The notes under the pieces are model-generated. The model worked only from the letters and a program-made list of their open reading frames with translations. It was not told the origin of the DNA and searched no databases. A DNA stretch of 64,000 nt from Leptospiraceae bacterium (GTDB lineage Bacteria > Spirochaetota > Leptospiria > Leptospirales > Leptospiraceae): assembly GCA_024233875.1 (NCBI GenBank), contig JACKPB010000007.1:124001-188000 (forward strand). The letters are read 5' to 3'. Positions 18,318 to 27,047 of the stretch are shown here, piece by piece. Made by a program: the position numbers and the translations under genes. Within the stretch, counting starts at the first letter, position 1. Each line of letters opens with the position of its first letter.

Positions 18318-18672
18318 AACATCTCGGAACAAAAATTTAGAGATGTCGGATCTGTTCTCCGACTCTCGTTTTTTGTATCGCCCGCCCGGCTCGAGGGCAC
18401 AGAAGAATTCTCATTATCAAGAAAATCTTAATACATAAGAGAAAGCTTACGACCACTTTTGGATAAGCAGCAACCTTGAGATAAAGGAGAAAGTTTAGCA
18501 TCATTGAAAGTTGAACAGAAGAAGACCCGCGTCAGCGGTAGCCTCCTGAAAGGAAAAAATTGTTTTTTGCCCGAGAGTTTCGAGCGAAAGGAACCTCGTA
18601 TTACGATAGAATATCAGGATGGAAAGTTGCCCTTCGACTACGCTCAGGGACCGAAATTGACCCACGTCAGCG
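18318..18672. repeat. Repeat family B, copy 1
   Basis: The block of about 355 bp runs from CTCGGAACAAAAATTTAGAG through GCCCGCCCGGCTCGAGGGCA, GAGAAAGCTTACGACCACTT, AAGCAGCAACCTTGAGATAA and GTTTCGAGCGAAAGGAACCT to CCCTTCGACTACGCTCAGGG. Full copies lie at 48421-48780 and 50010-50376, with fragments at 17880-18000, 47820-47870 and 48070-48190. Confidence 0.85.
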
Positions 18673-18699
18673 GACATCCTTCGATCAGAAAGAGTTGAA

Positions 18700-19797
18700 T
18701 CAAAGATTCAAAGTACGTTCAATAATATTATAATTTGTGAGAATCAAAGTATTGAATGTCAGAATCAGAAAAAGAGCTATGATAAAAATAATCACACCGG
18801 CAGAGGATACAATGAAATACAATAGATTTCTTATAAATCTGTATTGCAGAAAAATCGCTCCGGCAACTACTCCCCTAAATCCAACAGTGTTTTCTTCTTT
18901 GAGAAAGAAGTAATAATTGCGAATGTACAAAATAGAAAGAACAACCAACATAACCAAAAGGAGAATTCCGAATTCCGATGAATAGTTTTTTTGGAGTGAA
19001 AATAGAGGGATGTACAGTAAATTTCCAATCACCAGACCTGTCAGAATGATGTACACAAAATGTCTGAGAGTTGAGTTCGTGAATAGTCTCCAAACCAATT
19101 TTACAGGCAGGGAATCCAGGAACCAATTCAAGATTGCAGATTTTGTGAGGGGGGCTCTTTCTCTTTTTTTAATCAGGACTTTTCCTGTATTGCTGTCTTC
19201 ATTGTTCAGAGAGGCTACATAGAGAGCATAGAAGTTCATCTCATCGTAATTGTCCATCTTCCCGAGTACCCGAAATCCCCAGATCATCAATATTAGGACA
19301 ATAAGATTGTAAAGGAATGAATAGTAACCGAGAGAGGGGGCATACACGAGATGACTGATAGATATTGTAGTGTATTGAAAAGCTATCATCCCCGAAATAA
19401 AGGTCAAAAATCTACCCAGGAAGGGCGCATACCAAGCATTCATCAAAAGGGATACAAAAACAGCACCGGAAGTAAGAAGTAGGAAACCCAATAAGAATAC
19501 AAGAATCCGGGTTGTCAGGATTGCTCTTTCCAATTTGTCAATGGTCTTTTCTAATTTCCCATCTGAGGGTATATCTTCTTCGATCAAATAGGAAATCGCT
19601 TCGGAGATCTTTTGTTGTTTGGAGTACATACCGTAGGAAAACTCTACAGTGGGTGGAGTGATATCCGAAGGATCCGGTTCGCTGTCTGTAAATGAGCTAA
19701 TGGGTATGGTATAGTTGAACTGAACGTTAAAAAACATAGCTTCCAGACAGTAGAGCAATGAGAGGAAGGGTAGTATCAATAAGAGCTTTTTTTTCAT
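18700..19797 (-). CDS. Multi-pass membrane protein of unknown function
   Basis: This 365-residue protein starts with a signal-like segment (MKKKLLLILPFLSLLYC) and has further membrane segments near 95-145 (a long double span), 155-175, 245-270, 275-295 and 330-360. A charged cytoplasmic or periplasmic stretch (about 180-235) contains KVLIKKRERAPLTKSAI. The Cys at 17 resembles a lipobox, but so many membrane spans make a lipoprotein unlikely. It lies 35 bp after the gene at 19833-20768, probably in one operon. I do not recognise the family. Confidence 0.6.
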   Translation of the reverse strand: MKKKLLLILPFLSLLYCLEAMFFNVQFNYTIPISSFTDSEPDPSDITPPTVEFSYGMYSKQQKISEAISYLIEEDIPSDGKLEKTIDKLERAILTTRILVFLLGFLLLTSGAVFVSLLMNAWYAPFLGRFLTFISGMIAFQYTTISISHLVYAPSLGYYSFLYNLIVLILMIWGFRVLGKMDNYDEMNFYALYVASLNNEDSNTGKVLIKKRERAPLTKSAILNWFLDSLPVKLVWRLFTNSTLRHFVYIILTGLVIGNLLYIPLFSLQKNYSSEFGILLLVMLVVLSILYIRNYYFFLKEENTVGFRGVVAGAIFLQYRFIRNLLYFIVSSAGVIIFIIALFLILTFNTLILTNYNIIERTLNL

Positions 19798-19832
19798 CAG
19801 AGTATAAACTTGGATACGTCCACTTTCTTAAA

Positions 19833-20768
19833 TTAAAGAATAAAAACTACCAGAATCCAAAGGATGGCTAAAATAACGATCAAGACCGCAGCAGGTACCA
19901 CCCAGGACTTTTCCTTAGCCAGGGCAGCATCTCTTAAGATTTTTTCATCTCTGGACAATGAGGAGATCTCAGCCATTTTCACTCTTACATTAGGCTCTTC
20001 TTCTATGTACCTACCGAAAGTAGTTTCATTGATTTTGACAATCACTTCTATCTTATGAATGTCTTCGTTGTCTATGGAAACGATAGTAGCCGGGCAGGGG
20101 TGAATGTTTCCTGCTTCATCTTTGAGGTTCATCTGTCCGACAATGGCTTTTGCTTTATCATTGTCCTCCAGCAATTTGATCATGATCTGATCTCCCAACC
20201 TGAGTTCGGTAAGCACTGTTCCTGTAACTGGGGAAAGTACAAATTGGTATTTGATCAAATCCGAACCGGGAGGTACTACATCGGGAAGGGATTCTGTATT
20301 GCCCAGACTGTCACCCAATTCATCTTCCTGTGTTCCGATGACTTCCATTTCTTCAGCAGTCACTAGCATCACATTGCATAGACATTCGTAATCGGCTTTT
20401 CCTAAGACTTTATGTATATTCTGTTCAATCAAATGCTTTACTTTATCATCTTCGCTGTATTCCAGATAATGCAAAAGCTCAATCATATAGCTTTCTGATT
20501 GAAAGGAGAGCTTGTATGCGTTAGACAAACTATGGATAGAACTTTGAGAACCCTGACCTGCCAGAACGATTCGTTGGATTTTGTTCATGCACTCACGAAA
20601 ACTATCAGTTGAGTACATGGCTGAGGCTTCTGTATTTTGAGATACTAATACATCAAACTTGTCTACTGAGTTTTTACCTTTGGGAATAGTGATTACAACC
20701 ATGACGTTTGTCTTAGATGGGATGTCTCTGGCTGTAAATTTTATAAAGTAAAACTGTTCGTCCGGCAT
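19833..20768 (-). CDS. Tail-anchored protein of unknown function
   Basis: The 311-residue protein has no signal peptide. A soluble region (FIKFTARDIPSKTNVMVVIT, VLVSQNTEASAMYSTDSF) has alternating beta and helical character. One C-terminal membrane segment (VVPAAVLIVILAILWILVVF, about 288-309) ends the protein, so the bulk faces the cytoplasm. It precedes the multi-pass membrane protein by 35 bp on the same strand, and the two may form a complex. No family is recognised and no function is proposed. Confidence 0.6.
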   Translation of the reverse strand: MPDEQFYFIKFTARDIPSKTNVMVVITIPKGKNSVDKFDVLVSQNTEASAMYSTDSFRECMNKIQRIVLAGQGSQSSIHSLSNAYKLSFQSESYMIELLHYLEYSEDDKVKHLIEQNIHKVLGKADYECLCNVMLVTAEEMEVIGTQEDELGDSLGNTESLPDVVPPGSDLIKYQFVLSPVTGTVLTELRLGDQIMIKLLEDNDKAKAIVGQMNLKDEAGNIHPCPATIVSIDNEDIHKIEVIVKINETTFGRYIEEEPNVRVKMAEISSLSRDEKILRDAALAKEKSWVVPAAVLIVILAILWILVVFIL

Positions 20769-20916
20769 GTATTCCTCTCTCTAAAACCTTCATTTTTAAG
20801 ATGATTTAAATCAGGTATATGAGTCAATTATTTTGAATTAATTTTCTCTTTAAATTAAATCAATACAATCTATTCTGGTACATAAAAATAAATTCGATGA
20901 GAACTGAACAAATCAT

Positions 20917-21591
20917 ATGGCATTGGTAAAAATTGAAAACCTCCGCAAATCATATTATATTTCAGATAGAGGTATATCTATTTTATCTGACATAAACTTT
21001 ACTGTTGAAGAAAATGAAATCGCATCAGTAGAAGGCTCATCGGGTGTAGGCAAGTCCACTCTTCTCAATATCATAGGTGCCATGGATGATTTTGATTCCG
21101 GTTCGGTAGAGGTTTGCGGAGTCTCTCTTGACAATATTTCAAAGGCGGACAAAGAAAAGTTTCGTGCCCAAAAGATAGCATTTATTTTTCAGCATCATTT
21201 GCTTCTTCCTGATTTTTCTGCGATAGAGAATGTCATGATCCCCCTTCTCATCAATGGTACAAGCCCCACCACAGCCCGCAAAAATGCATCCGAAATGTTA
21301 GGAAAGGTAGGCCTGGGGGATCGTCTCGATAGTTTTCCATCCCAATTGTCCGGAGGAGAGAGTGCAAGAGTTGGAGTTGCCCGTGCACTCGTCGCCAAAA
21401 AGCAGTTGATCCTCGCTGACGAACCTACCGGAAACCTAGACCGAGAAAACTCCCGTCATCTTATGTCTCTTATTTTAGAGTTGCAAAAAGAATTAAATTT
21501 TTCTATGATCCTGGTTACCCATGATATGGAGCTGGCATCCATGGCTACAAAGCGTAACAAAATCATCTCAGGAGCCTTATATCAAGCCTAA
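20917..21591 (+). CDS. lolD: LolD-like ABC transporter ATP-binding protein
   Basis: This 224-residue ATPase has Walker A (GSSGVGKSTLLN), Q-loop (FIFQHHLLLPDFSAIENVMI), signature LSGGESARVGVARAL, Walker B (LILADEPTGNLD) and H-loop (LVTHDMELA). Sequence and length match LolD/MacB-type ATPases, which drive lipoprotein release or MacB-type export together with FtsX-fold permeases. No permease gene is adjacent, which is unusual. Its 3-prime end overlaps the next ORF. Confidence 0.85.
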   Translation: MALVKIENLRKSYYISDRGISILSDINFTVEENEIASVEGSSGVGKSTLLNIIGAMDDFDSGSVEVCGVSLDNISKADKEKFRAQKIAFIFQHHLLLPDFSAIENVMIPLLINGTSPTTARKNASEMLGKVGLGDRLDSFPSQLSGGESARVGVARALVAKKQLILADEPTGNLDRENSRHLMSLILELQKELNFSMILVTHDMELASMATKRNKIISGALYQA

Positions 21592-22339
21592 ACATTGCCC
21601 GGTCTGCGGACTCACGATTGATGAGTTTATTAAATTTGGTCGAACTGGATGCAAGACCTGTTATCATACATTTTTGAAAAGGAGGGAGTTTCTGGACATC
21701 TCCAGTTTTCGTTTTCCTTTTCAGAAATTATTTTCCAAACAACCTGAATCCAAAGATCTGGAATCCATAGTAGAAAAGATTCACGCCAAGAATGGTAAAG
21801 TTAGGTTTCGTGTAGCCAGAAATTTAAAGAATAAACTCTTTCCTTTCTACAATCCCATCGGTGAGGAAGGGATTCATCATTTGAAATCCAAAGTTCCCAC
21901 ATCCGACCTTCCTCCCAATTCCAGAATTTACTTCAACGATGAAGATCATATTCGTTACGAAGTATTTCCGGAAGGTGAATGGAAACTGAAAGAAATCATC
22001 CCTGATTTTTTGAATCGAAAGGATCTCTTTGAGTACTCTGAAGGGATTGGTTTTATCAATTCCTGCCCCACAAATACGGGACGAGGAAACAAGGCAAGTG
22101 TCTCGTTTCAAATCTCCTTTGAAAAAGATTTTGAAATCATCAAAGGTCTCATTAGATTTTATAAGTATGTAATTTTTTCGGAATCAGAAGGCGAAGGGAA
22201 AGAAAAAAATGATAGCCCGAGCCCAAGCCATCCGGGAGAAAAAGCGTCTATCATGCTCTATATCAAAAACTTCAACAACAATCGATTGAAGGAGTTCTTA
22301 CAGGGATGTCTGGAAATTCAAAAACGACTTTCCTGCTGA
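21521..22339 (+). CDS. McsA-type zinc finger fused to a short McsB-like guanidino-kinase fold
   Basis: The N-terminal CPVCGLTIDEFIKFGRTGCK plus TCYHTF (Cys 26, 29, 44, 47) matches the CxxC zinc knuckles of McsA, the activator of protein arginine kinase. Downstream, KVRFRVARNLKNKLFPFYNP resembles the McsB RxRxARNL motif, NDEDHIRYEV (139-148) the NEEDH motif, and SCPTNTGRGNKASV (181-194) the CPTNxGxG active-site Cys loop of ATP:guanido phosphotransferases. About 100 residues of the usual N- and C-lobes are missing, and the RGxxGE end motif is not seen, so activity is uncertain. The start is unsure: ATG 21521 overlaps lolD by 71 bp with no clear ribosome site, whereas AGGAG at 21570 sits 6 nt before an in-frame ATC at 21581. 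It overlaps the MORN gene convergently by 22 bp. Confidence 0.65.
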   Translation: MIWSWHPWLQSVTKSSQEPYIKPKHCPVCGLTIDEFIKFGRTGCKTCYHTFLKRREFLDISSFRFPFQKLFSKQPESKDLESIVEKIHAKNGKVRFRVARNLKNKLFPFYNPIGEEGIHHLKSKVPTSDLPPNSRIYFNDEDHIRYEVFPEGEWKLKEIIPDFLNRKDLFEYSEGIGFINSCPTNTGRGNKASVSFQISFEKDFEIIKGLIRFYKYVIFSESEGEGKEKNDSPSPSHPGEKASIMLYIKNFNNNRLKEFLQGCLEIQKRLSC

Positions 22340-23259
22340 ACCTGCTTTTTTACGAATTCTTCCGTCTCCCCTTCTATCTTTTTGATATTCTTATCTTTTT
22401 CCCAGATACCTGAGAAGATCAATTCATGGTCTCTTGAAAACACAGTTCCTGTTCCATTGCGTTTCCCATCTTCGAAATCTCCGACAAAAAAGGAACCATC
22501 ACGGTTGATGAGGGTGCCCCGACCATGGAATTTGTTTTTCTTAAAACTACCCCTGTACTTGTATCCATCGATAGTGATGTAAGTTCCATTGCCTTCGAAT
22601 TGATTGTTTTCAAATTGACCGATGTACTTTTCTCCATCCTTCTCGAGAGTCCCGTGTCCGTTGAATCTATTGTTTACAAAGTCCCCAACGAATCGAAAGG
22701 TCTTCCCACTTCGTAAGCTTTCGAGGGTTCCCCTTCCTTCTTTTTTCCCCTGACTCCAAACACCCACATACTTAATCTTCTTGGTTTCGGATTCATAGGT
22801 ACCGAATCCATTTCGTTTGCCATTCAACCACTCTCCCTCGTATCTGGAAGTGATATTGTAGAGCATGGTACCTTTTCCGTTTCGTTTGTTGTCTCTCCAA
22901 TAGCCAGTGTACTCTTTTCCGGTCGTTGAGTCATAGGTCATGATTCCAAATCCATTTTTCCTGCCCCATTTGAACTCACCGTAGTAGGATCTTGTACCGG
23001 TCGAATTGTAAACAAAGGTTCCTCTTCCGTGTTTGTGGCCTTTATAAAACTCACCGAGATAGATCTTGTTATTCTTGTGCCACATGATTCCCATCCCATG
23101 GGGGAGAGAATTCAAAAAATTCCCCTCGTACCGAACCCCATTGGGAAATAGACAGGTCCCGTAACCATTTTCACAGTTACCGGAAGTACAATCTTTTTCC
23201 AGGGGAAGAAGGGATTGAAAGAGCAATAAAAATATAATTACGTATTTCATGTTAATCAA
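22318..23259 (-). CDS. Secreted MORN-repeat protein
   Basis: A signal peptide (MKYVIIFLLLFQSLLPLEKD) precedes a beta-strand array of roughly eleven MORN repeats (YxGxxxxGxxxGxGxxxx), for example YEGNFLNSLPHGMGIMW, YLGEFYKGHKHGRGTFVY, YEGEWLNGKRNGFGTY and FVGDFEDGKRNGTGTV, ending in a charged tail. MORN arrays commonly serve as membrane or protein docking surfaces. The start overlaps the upstream solute-binding protein stop by 4 bp, so they are translationally coupled. The 3-prime end overlaps the opposing gene by 22 bp. Confidence 0.85.
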   Translation of the reverse strand: MINMKYVIIFLLLFQSLLPLEKDCTSGNCENGYGTCLFPNGVRYEGNFLNSLPHGMGIMWHKNNKIYLGEFYKGHKHGRGTFVYNSTGTRSYYGEFKWGRKNGFGIMTYDSTTGKEYTGYWRDNKRNGKGTMLYNITSRYEGEWLNGKRNGFGTYESETKKIKYVGVWSQGKKEGRGTLESLRSGKTFRFVGDFVNNRFNGHGTLEKDGEKYIGQFENNQFEGNGTYITIDGYKYRGSFKKNKFHGRGTLINRDGSFFVGDFEDGKRNGTGTVFSRDHELIFSGIWEKDKNIKKIEGETEEFVKKQVQQESRF

Positions 23260-24713
23260 AACAATAGAAGATTATTTTGAGAGTACAAAAGTGCTTGTTT
23301 CGATACAAGATAATTTTCATCCAGCGACCAAAGAAATATCCAGGGCAGATCGCTTTCGAGGAGTTCGAGTGATTTTGCCTGAGAGTCGGCATCCAAATCT
23401 CCTTTCTGCCTTGATTTCAGGATGACTTCATCCATTTCAGGATTCCTGTAGAAGGTTCGATTCCCTCCATTTCCGGGAGAATTTGAGAAAAAAAGAGGAT
23501 CTAAGAAATTCAAAGCCGAATCGAAGTCCAGGTACCAGGTGAGAAGGGTCAATTCCCCCTTCTTCTGTCCATTGTCCCTGTACAGATTGGCTTTTTCCAA
23601 AGGCAGTAACTTCACATTCAGAGAAAGATCTTTTAGGTTTTGATAAATTGCGAGCCCTTTGGCCCGATTCTCCTCATCTCCCCTCATCCTTAGCTCAATC
23701 GGTCTTTTGAGAATCTCGGGATAGCAGGAAGAAGATTCCAGATATTTCTTTGCCAGTTGGATATCATAGGAAAATTGAAATCGTGGTTTTCGATTCTCGG
23801 GAAATGTGTATTCGGGAGGAAAGGCCAGGTAGACACCGGATGCTTTGGAATGAAAGACTTTTTCGATAATGGTCTCCCGATCGATAGAGTGATTCAGAGC
23901 CAGACGGAAGTTCTTATCCAAACAGGGATCTTCCCAGAATATGGATATGTATTGAATCGATTTTCCCCTCACAGAAATCAATTGTTCCCTTTGAATCGCC
24001 GGGTTTTCCAGGAGGTAAAAGGGGATTCTCAGGATATCGATCTCACCCTTATTGAAAAGATAGATGGCCGTTCCTGTATTGGGAAGAATTCTCATCATGA
24101 GTTCGGGGGGAAGCGAGGTTTCCTCGGAGTTTCTGAGAATGAGATGAAGGAATTCTCCCCGTTTCCAGGTCTCCAATCGATAGGGTCCGTACGACACAAA
24201 GGATTCTGACTCGAGAAATTCTTTTTCTGAATAAATGGAAGCCAGAGGAGAAGCTAGAAGCTCAAAGACTTTCTCCGGACTCCCTTCAAATTGAAGTCCA
24301 ACCCTATTTCCGTCCAGAACAGAGACCGACTTGAGATCATTGAACATAGACTTTCTGGGACTTTTTGTAGTACGGAGTCTATCGAGGGAAAACCTGACAT
24401 CCTCTGCTCTTGCTCCCAACGCAGGATTTAGATTCAAAACCAGAAAAGTATTCGTTTTCAATTCATAAGATTCTGCGAGGTCAGGAAGGACTTTCCCATC
24501 CTTCAGGAGGAAGAGACTCCTGAAAAGAAGACGGTTCAATTTTTGAGAGACAAGATCCACTGCAAAAAGTGGATCCAGGGTTCCCGCATCGGAAGGAAGA
24601 GCAATTTGAAGCACACCTTCTTTCTTCTGTAGTACAGGTTTGCAGGATATGAATTGTCCTGCCGAGAAAAGGAAAATTGTGAAACTCAGGTGAATGATGA
24701 CAAATCGAAACAA
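23256..24713 (-). CDS. Family 5 (peptide/oligopeptide-type) solute-binding lipoprotein
   Basis: The 485-residue protein has a lipobox at FSAGQFISC, then LQIALPSDAGTLDPLFAVDL, the classic N-terminus of ABC family 5 substrate-binding proteins (OppA/DppA type). Further motifs are AEDVRFSLDRLRT, FVSYGPYRLETWKRGEFL, DKNFRLALNHSIDRETIIEK and a C-terminal EMDEVILKSRQKG. It should bind peptides or similar ligands at the outer face of the inner membrane, but no permease or ATPase genes are adjacent. The start is TTG, supported by GGGGAG 7 nt upstream. It is coupled to the MORN gene by a 4-bp overlap. Confidence 0.88.
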   Translation of the reverse strand: MFRFVIIHLSFTIFLFSAGQFISCKPVLQKKEGVLQIALPSDAGTLDPLFAVDLVSQKLNRLLFRSLFLLKDGKVLPDLAESYELKTNTFLVLNLNPALGARAEDVRFSLDRLRTTKSPRKSMFNDLKSVSVLDGNRVGLQFEGSPEKVFELLASPLASIYSEKEFLESESFVSYGPYRLETWKRGEFLHLILRNSEETSLPPELMMRILPNTGTAIYLFNKGEIDILRIPFYLLENPAIQREQLISVRGKSIQYISIFWEDPCLDKNFRLALNHSIDRETIIEKVFHSKASGVYLAFPPEYTFPENRKPRFQFSYDIQLAKKYLESSSCYPEILKRPIELRMRGDEENRAKGLAIYQNLKDLSLNVKLLPLEKANLYRDNGQKKGELTLLTWYLDFDSALNFLDPLFFSNSPGNGGNRTFYRNPEMDEVILKSRQKGDLDADSQAKSLELLESDLPWIFLWSLDENYLVSKQALLYSQNNLLLF

Positions 24714-24772
24714 TCGAATTCTCCCCGCTTCCGAACTAATTCCGGAGGAATTGAAATGAGGAAGAAGTGGTT

Positions 24773-24973
24773 TTATTTTTTATTGGAAGAATTGAAATCA
24801 TTGACCCGTTTTAAAATGTGATACAGGGCGGCAGAAAATCCCAGAACCAAACCCAGGAGAAGTCCGATGGGTTTGGAACCGAACCGACCATCAATATAAT
24901 TTCCTATGAAAATGAATCCTATAAAAATCATCCCAAATTCTGTTCCGAGACTTGAGAGATCCCAGATACTCAT
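24773..24973 (-). CDS. AtpZ/AtpI-like small membrane protein
   Basis: This 66-residue protein has two hydrophobic segments joined by a Gly-rich loop (GMIFIGFIFIGNYIDGRFGS, KPIGLLLGLVLGFSAALYHI). The GxxxDxxxGxxPxGxxxGxxxG pattern is that of AtpZ, a small protein that accompanies F1Fo-ATPase or transports Mg/Ca. The start is at MSIWDLSS because its ATG overlaps the lepB TGA (ATGA); the longer frame to 25099 is a shadow of lepB. It is the distal gene of a lepB operon, not of an atp operon. Confidence 0.7.
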   Translation of the reverse strand: MSIWDLSSLGTEFGMIFIGFIFIGNYIDGRFGSKPIGLLLGLVLGFSAALYHILKRVNDFNSSNKK

Positions 24974-26034
24974 TTTAGGATTCGTCCAATCCTTTCCCAC
25001 CGTATTTCCATTCTCGGAATCCTGAACCGAATCGTGCGATACAACCACCCGACCACAGACTCTCTCTGAACATCCCCATTCAATTCTGAAATATGGCAAT
25101 GATTTTCCAATTCCGCATCATCATATCTATAGAGGAGGTAGGACTTGAGTTCATTGTCTTCGGGAATCTCTTTGAACATACAGGTATAGTCTTTCCAATT
25201 GATTGAAAAATAAATGATAAGAGCCTTTCCGAGAATATCTTCCCGCTTCACATATCCCCAAAATCGTGAATCCGAAGAATCATCCCGATTGTCTCCCATG
25301 ACGAGGTAGTGGCCTTCGGGAATCTTACAGATCGAATTGGGGCAATTTCTTCTTATGAAACCATAGCTGGCATCATGAGGACCTTCGAGGACATAATGAG
25401 TGAAATCACGTTTGGATTCTGTAAAGAGGCTTCTTCCGATAGCCCGGGTATTGTCCAAGTCCTTTAGTTCTTTTCCGTTCGGGACAGGAGTGGGATTGTA
25501 GGATTTGAATTCGTCGGATCCATTTTCCTTAAACTCTAAGTAGGTGTATTCCACCGGATCACCGCTATAGCTATCCACCTGCTTTTGTATCACACGCAGC
25601 TCATCCCCAGGCATACCGACAACCCGCTTAACAAAACGTTTGGCAAATAGATTTCCGATGATGGGAATCTGCTTTCTCTTCCTCTCTCCGCCTACCGATT
25701 CCATGTCGGGTTCATCTTCATGAATCGCACCCTCCGGAGGAATGAATGTGACAATGTCTCCCCGTTTTGGATCATCGTAGCGAAAGATTTCTTCTTCGGA
25801 ATACGGCATTCGAAAAGAGTATCTCATTTTGTTTACAAAAAGAAAATCTCCGATCTTCAGGGTGGGGAGCATCGAACCCGAAGGTATATTGTTCGCATCC
25901 AAGATGGAAGACTTGAAGGCGAAAACGAGTACAATGATAAAGAAAAATGAAATCAATGAGGAAAAGAAACCCGGCTCTGCAGTCTGCTTTTCCGAGTTCT
26001 TTTTTTTCTCAGACGAATTTTCCGATTCTGTCAT
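24970..26034 (-). CDS. lepB: Signal peptidase I
   Basis: LepB (354 residues) removes signal peptides from exported proteins at the outer face of the inner membrane. One N-terminal membrane anchor (about 22-41) precedes the catalytic domain. Catalytic Ser54 lies in NNIPSGSMLPTL and Lys136 in KRFVKRVVGMPGDEL. The box VMGDNRDDSSDSRFWGYV is the later conserved region. It has a longer insert than short Gram-positive enzymes, as in Gram-negative-type LepB. The stop overlaps the AtpZ-like start. Confidence 0.95.
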   Translation of the reverse strand: MTESENSSEKKKNSEKQTAEPGFFSSLISFFFIIVLVFAFKSSILDANNIPSGSMLPTLKIGDFLFVNKMRYSFRMPYSEEEIFRYDDPKRGDIVTFIPPEGAIHEDEPDMESVGGERKRKQIPIIGNLFAKRFVKRVVGMPGDELRVIQKQVDSYSGDPVEYTYLEFKENGSDEFKSYNPTPVPNGKELKDLDNTRAIGRSLFTESKRDFTHYVLEGPHDASYGFIRRNCPNSICKIPEGHYLVMGDNRDDSSDSRFWGYVKREDILGKALIIYFSINWKDYTCMFKEIPEDNELKSYLLYRYDDAELENHCHISELNGDVQRESVVGWLYRTIRFRIPRMEIRWERIGRILK

Positions 26035-26078
26035 ATAAGGAAGAATTTCTCAGAGCCTTTATCTGTGAATACTTTTTT

Positions 26079-27047
26079 TCATTGATTGTTTTTCGATTCG
26101 ATCCGAAATTTCAAGACCCTGAGAATATTTTCCTGAATATCTCTCATCAAATAATCAGACCAGATCCCGGCATACACATTGAATCGGGTCGAAAGCCTGT
26201 ATTCGCTTTTGAGATGGAGAACCAGAGAGTTTTCGTTCAGAGGTTCGATTTCATATTCCCCGTAGAGCGCGTCAAAGTATCTCCCGCCCACTGTCACATG
26301 ACTGTCGAGGGTAGTGATGGGAGTGGAATTGGGATCGACACGAATTTTGAAACCCAACTTTTTGTTTTCTTCCCAGATATTGATTGTCTCATAAAAGACC
26401 AGGCCTTTTTCGAAGACTGCATCCCGAACTCCCCCGATTCCATCGTGGGAAAGAGTCGCCTCAACAGGTCTCGGAAATCCCATGAAATAGAAGAATCCTT
26501 CCTGTTTCTCGGTAATTTTAGGAATCCTTGTGATATTCTTCCAAACGACTTCCGGGGTGGATTGAATGGTGATGGAAGTCAGGACTTCACGGTTCTCTGT
26601 GGGAAGGGGAAAGGGAGACTCCAGAAAACCAATCAAAAAAGGAGCCAGCCCAAAAAGTCCCAGAGTGAAAAACACCGGATTGGATTTTTGAAACACCTTG
26701 ACCCAAATTCCTGCTATGACCCCGCCGATGGAAGAGCAGATGAGATAGATGGGAAGAGCCAAAACCAGGCAGATCGTACCCTCCCAGCCAATCAGCATAG
26801 CGAGGAACATACTCAAAAAAGAGACTCCCCAGGGGGCAAACAATTGATAAAGGAATGACTTTTGCTTTTCCGAAGGAGCTGTGTACACTGTAAAAAAGCC
26901 TAAAGAAATCGGAAAGACAAAGACAAAACCTATACTCATGACCAGAAAGACTTCTCTGAATGCATCCGAACGTGCGATTGCCTGAGCCAGAAGCCCGTAG
27001 AGTACAGAGACCAGAATACTATAAAAAACAGTTTTGGTGAATTTCAT
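26079..27047 (-). CDS. Membrane protein with a SRPBCC/polyketide-cyclase-like domain
   Basis: Five or so N-terminal membrane segments (residues about 5-160, for example SMGFVFVFPISLGFFTVYT-like hydrophobic spans and APFLIGFL) are followed by a soluble domain of about 160 residues: SITIQSTPEVVWKNITRIPK, GIGGVRDAVFEKGLVFYETI, YEIEPLNENSLVLHLKSEYR. The VWxxI opening is typical of START/SRPBCC ligand-binding domains. The frame can start at TTG 27083, but ATG 27047 (MKFTKTVF) is favoured as giving a normal first membrane segment; neither has a strong ribosome site. A ligand or transfer role is unknown. Confidence 0.6.
   Translation of the reverse strand: MKFTKTVFYSILVSVLYGLLAQAIARSDAFREVFLVMSIGFVFVFPISLGFFTVYTAPSEKQKSFLYQLFAPWGVSFLSMFLAMLIGWEGTICLVLALPIYLICSSIGGVIAGIWVKVFQKSNPVFFTLGLFGLAPFLIGFLESPFPLPTENREVLTSITIQSTPEVVWKNITRIPKITEKQEGFFYFMGFPRPVEATLSHDGIGGVRDAVFEKGLVFYETINIWEENKKLGFKIRVDPNSTPITTLDSHVTVGGRYFDALYGEYEIEPLNENSLVLHLKSEYRLSTRFNVYAGIWSDYLMRDIQENILRVLKFRIESKNNQ

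Larger units (their letters stand above)
17282..18699. other. Repeat-filled non-coding region
   Basis: Gene-free. It contains an ATACC-type repeat (about 17452-17506), a short perfect hairpin (CCCCTCC AAA GGAGGGG, 17667-17683) related to the insert in hsdS, and mosaic copies of repeat families A and B (17740-18690). Open frames on either strand (such as 17733-17999 and 18023-18247 minus, 18504-18698 plus) are repeat-derived and were not called. Confidence 0.6.

Noticed and set aside
17733..18698. Minus and plus open frames of 64-88 codons (similar ones at 48175-48861 and 49973-50506)
   Set aside because: The same sequences recur at three places as repeat families A and B and differ by frameshifts, so they are repeat DNA and not genes.
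19745..19797. Lipobox at Cys17 of the 365-residue membrane protein
   Set aside because: The protein has several later membrane spans, so lipidation is unlikely; a signal-anchor fits better.
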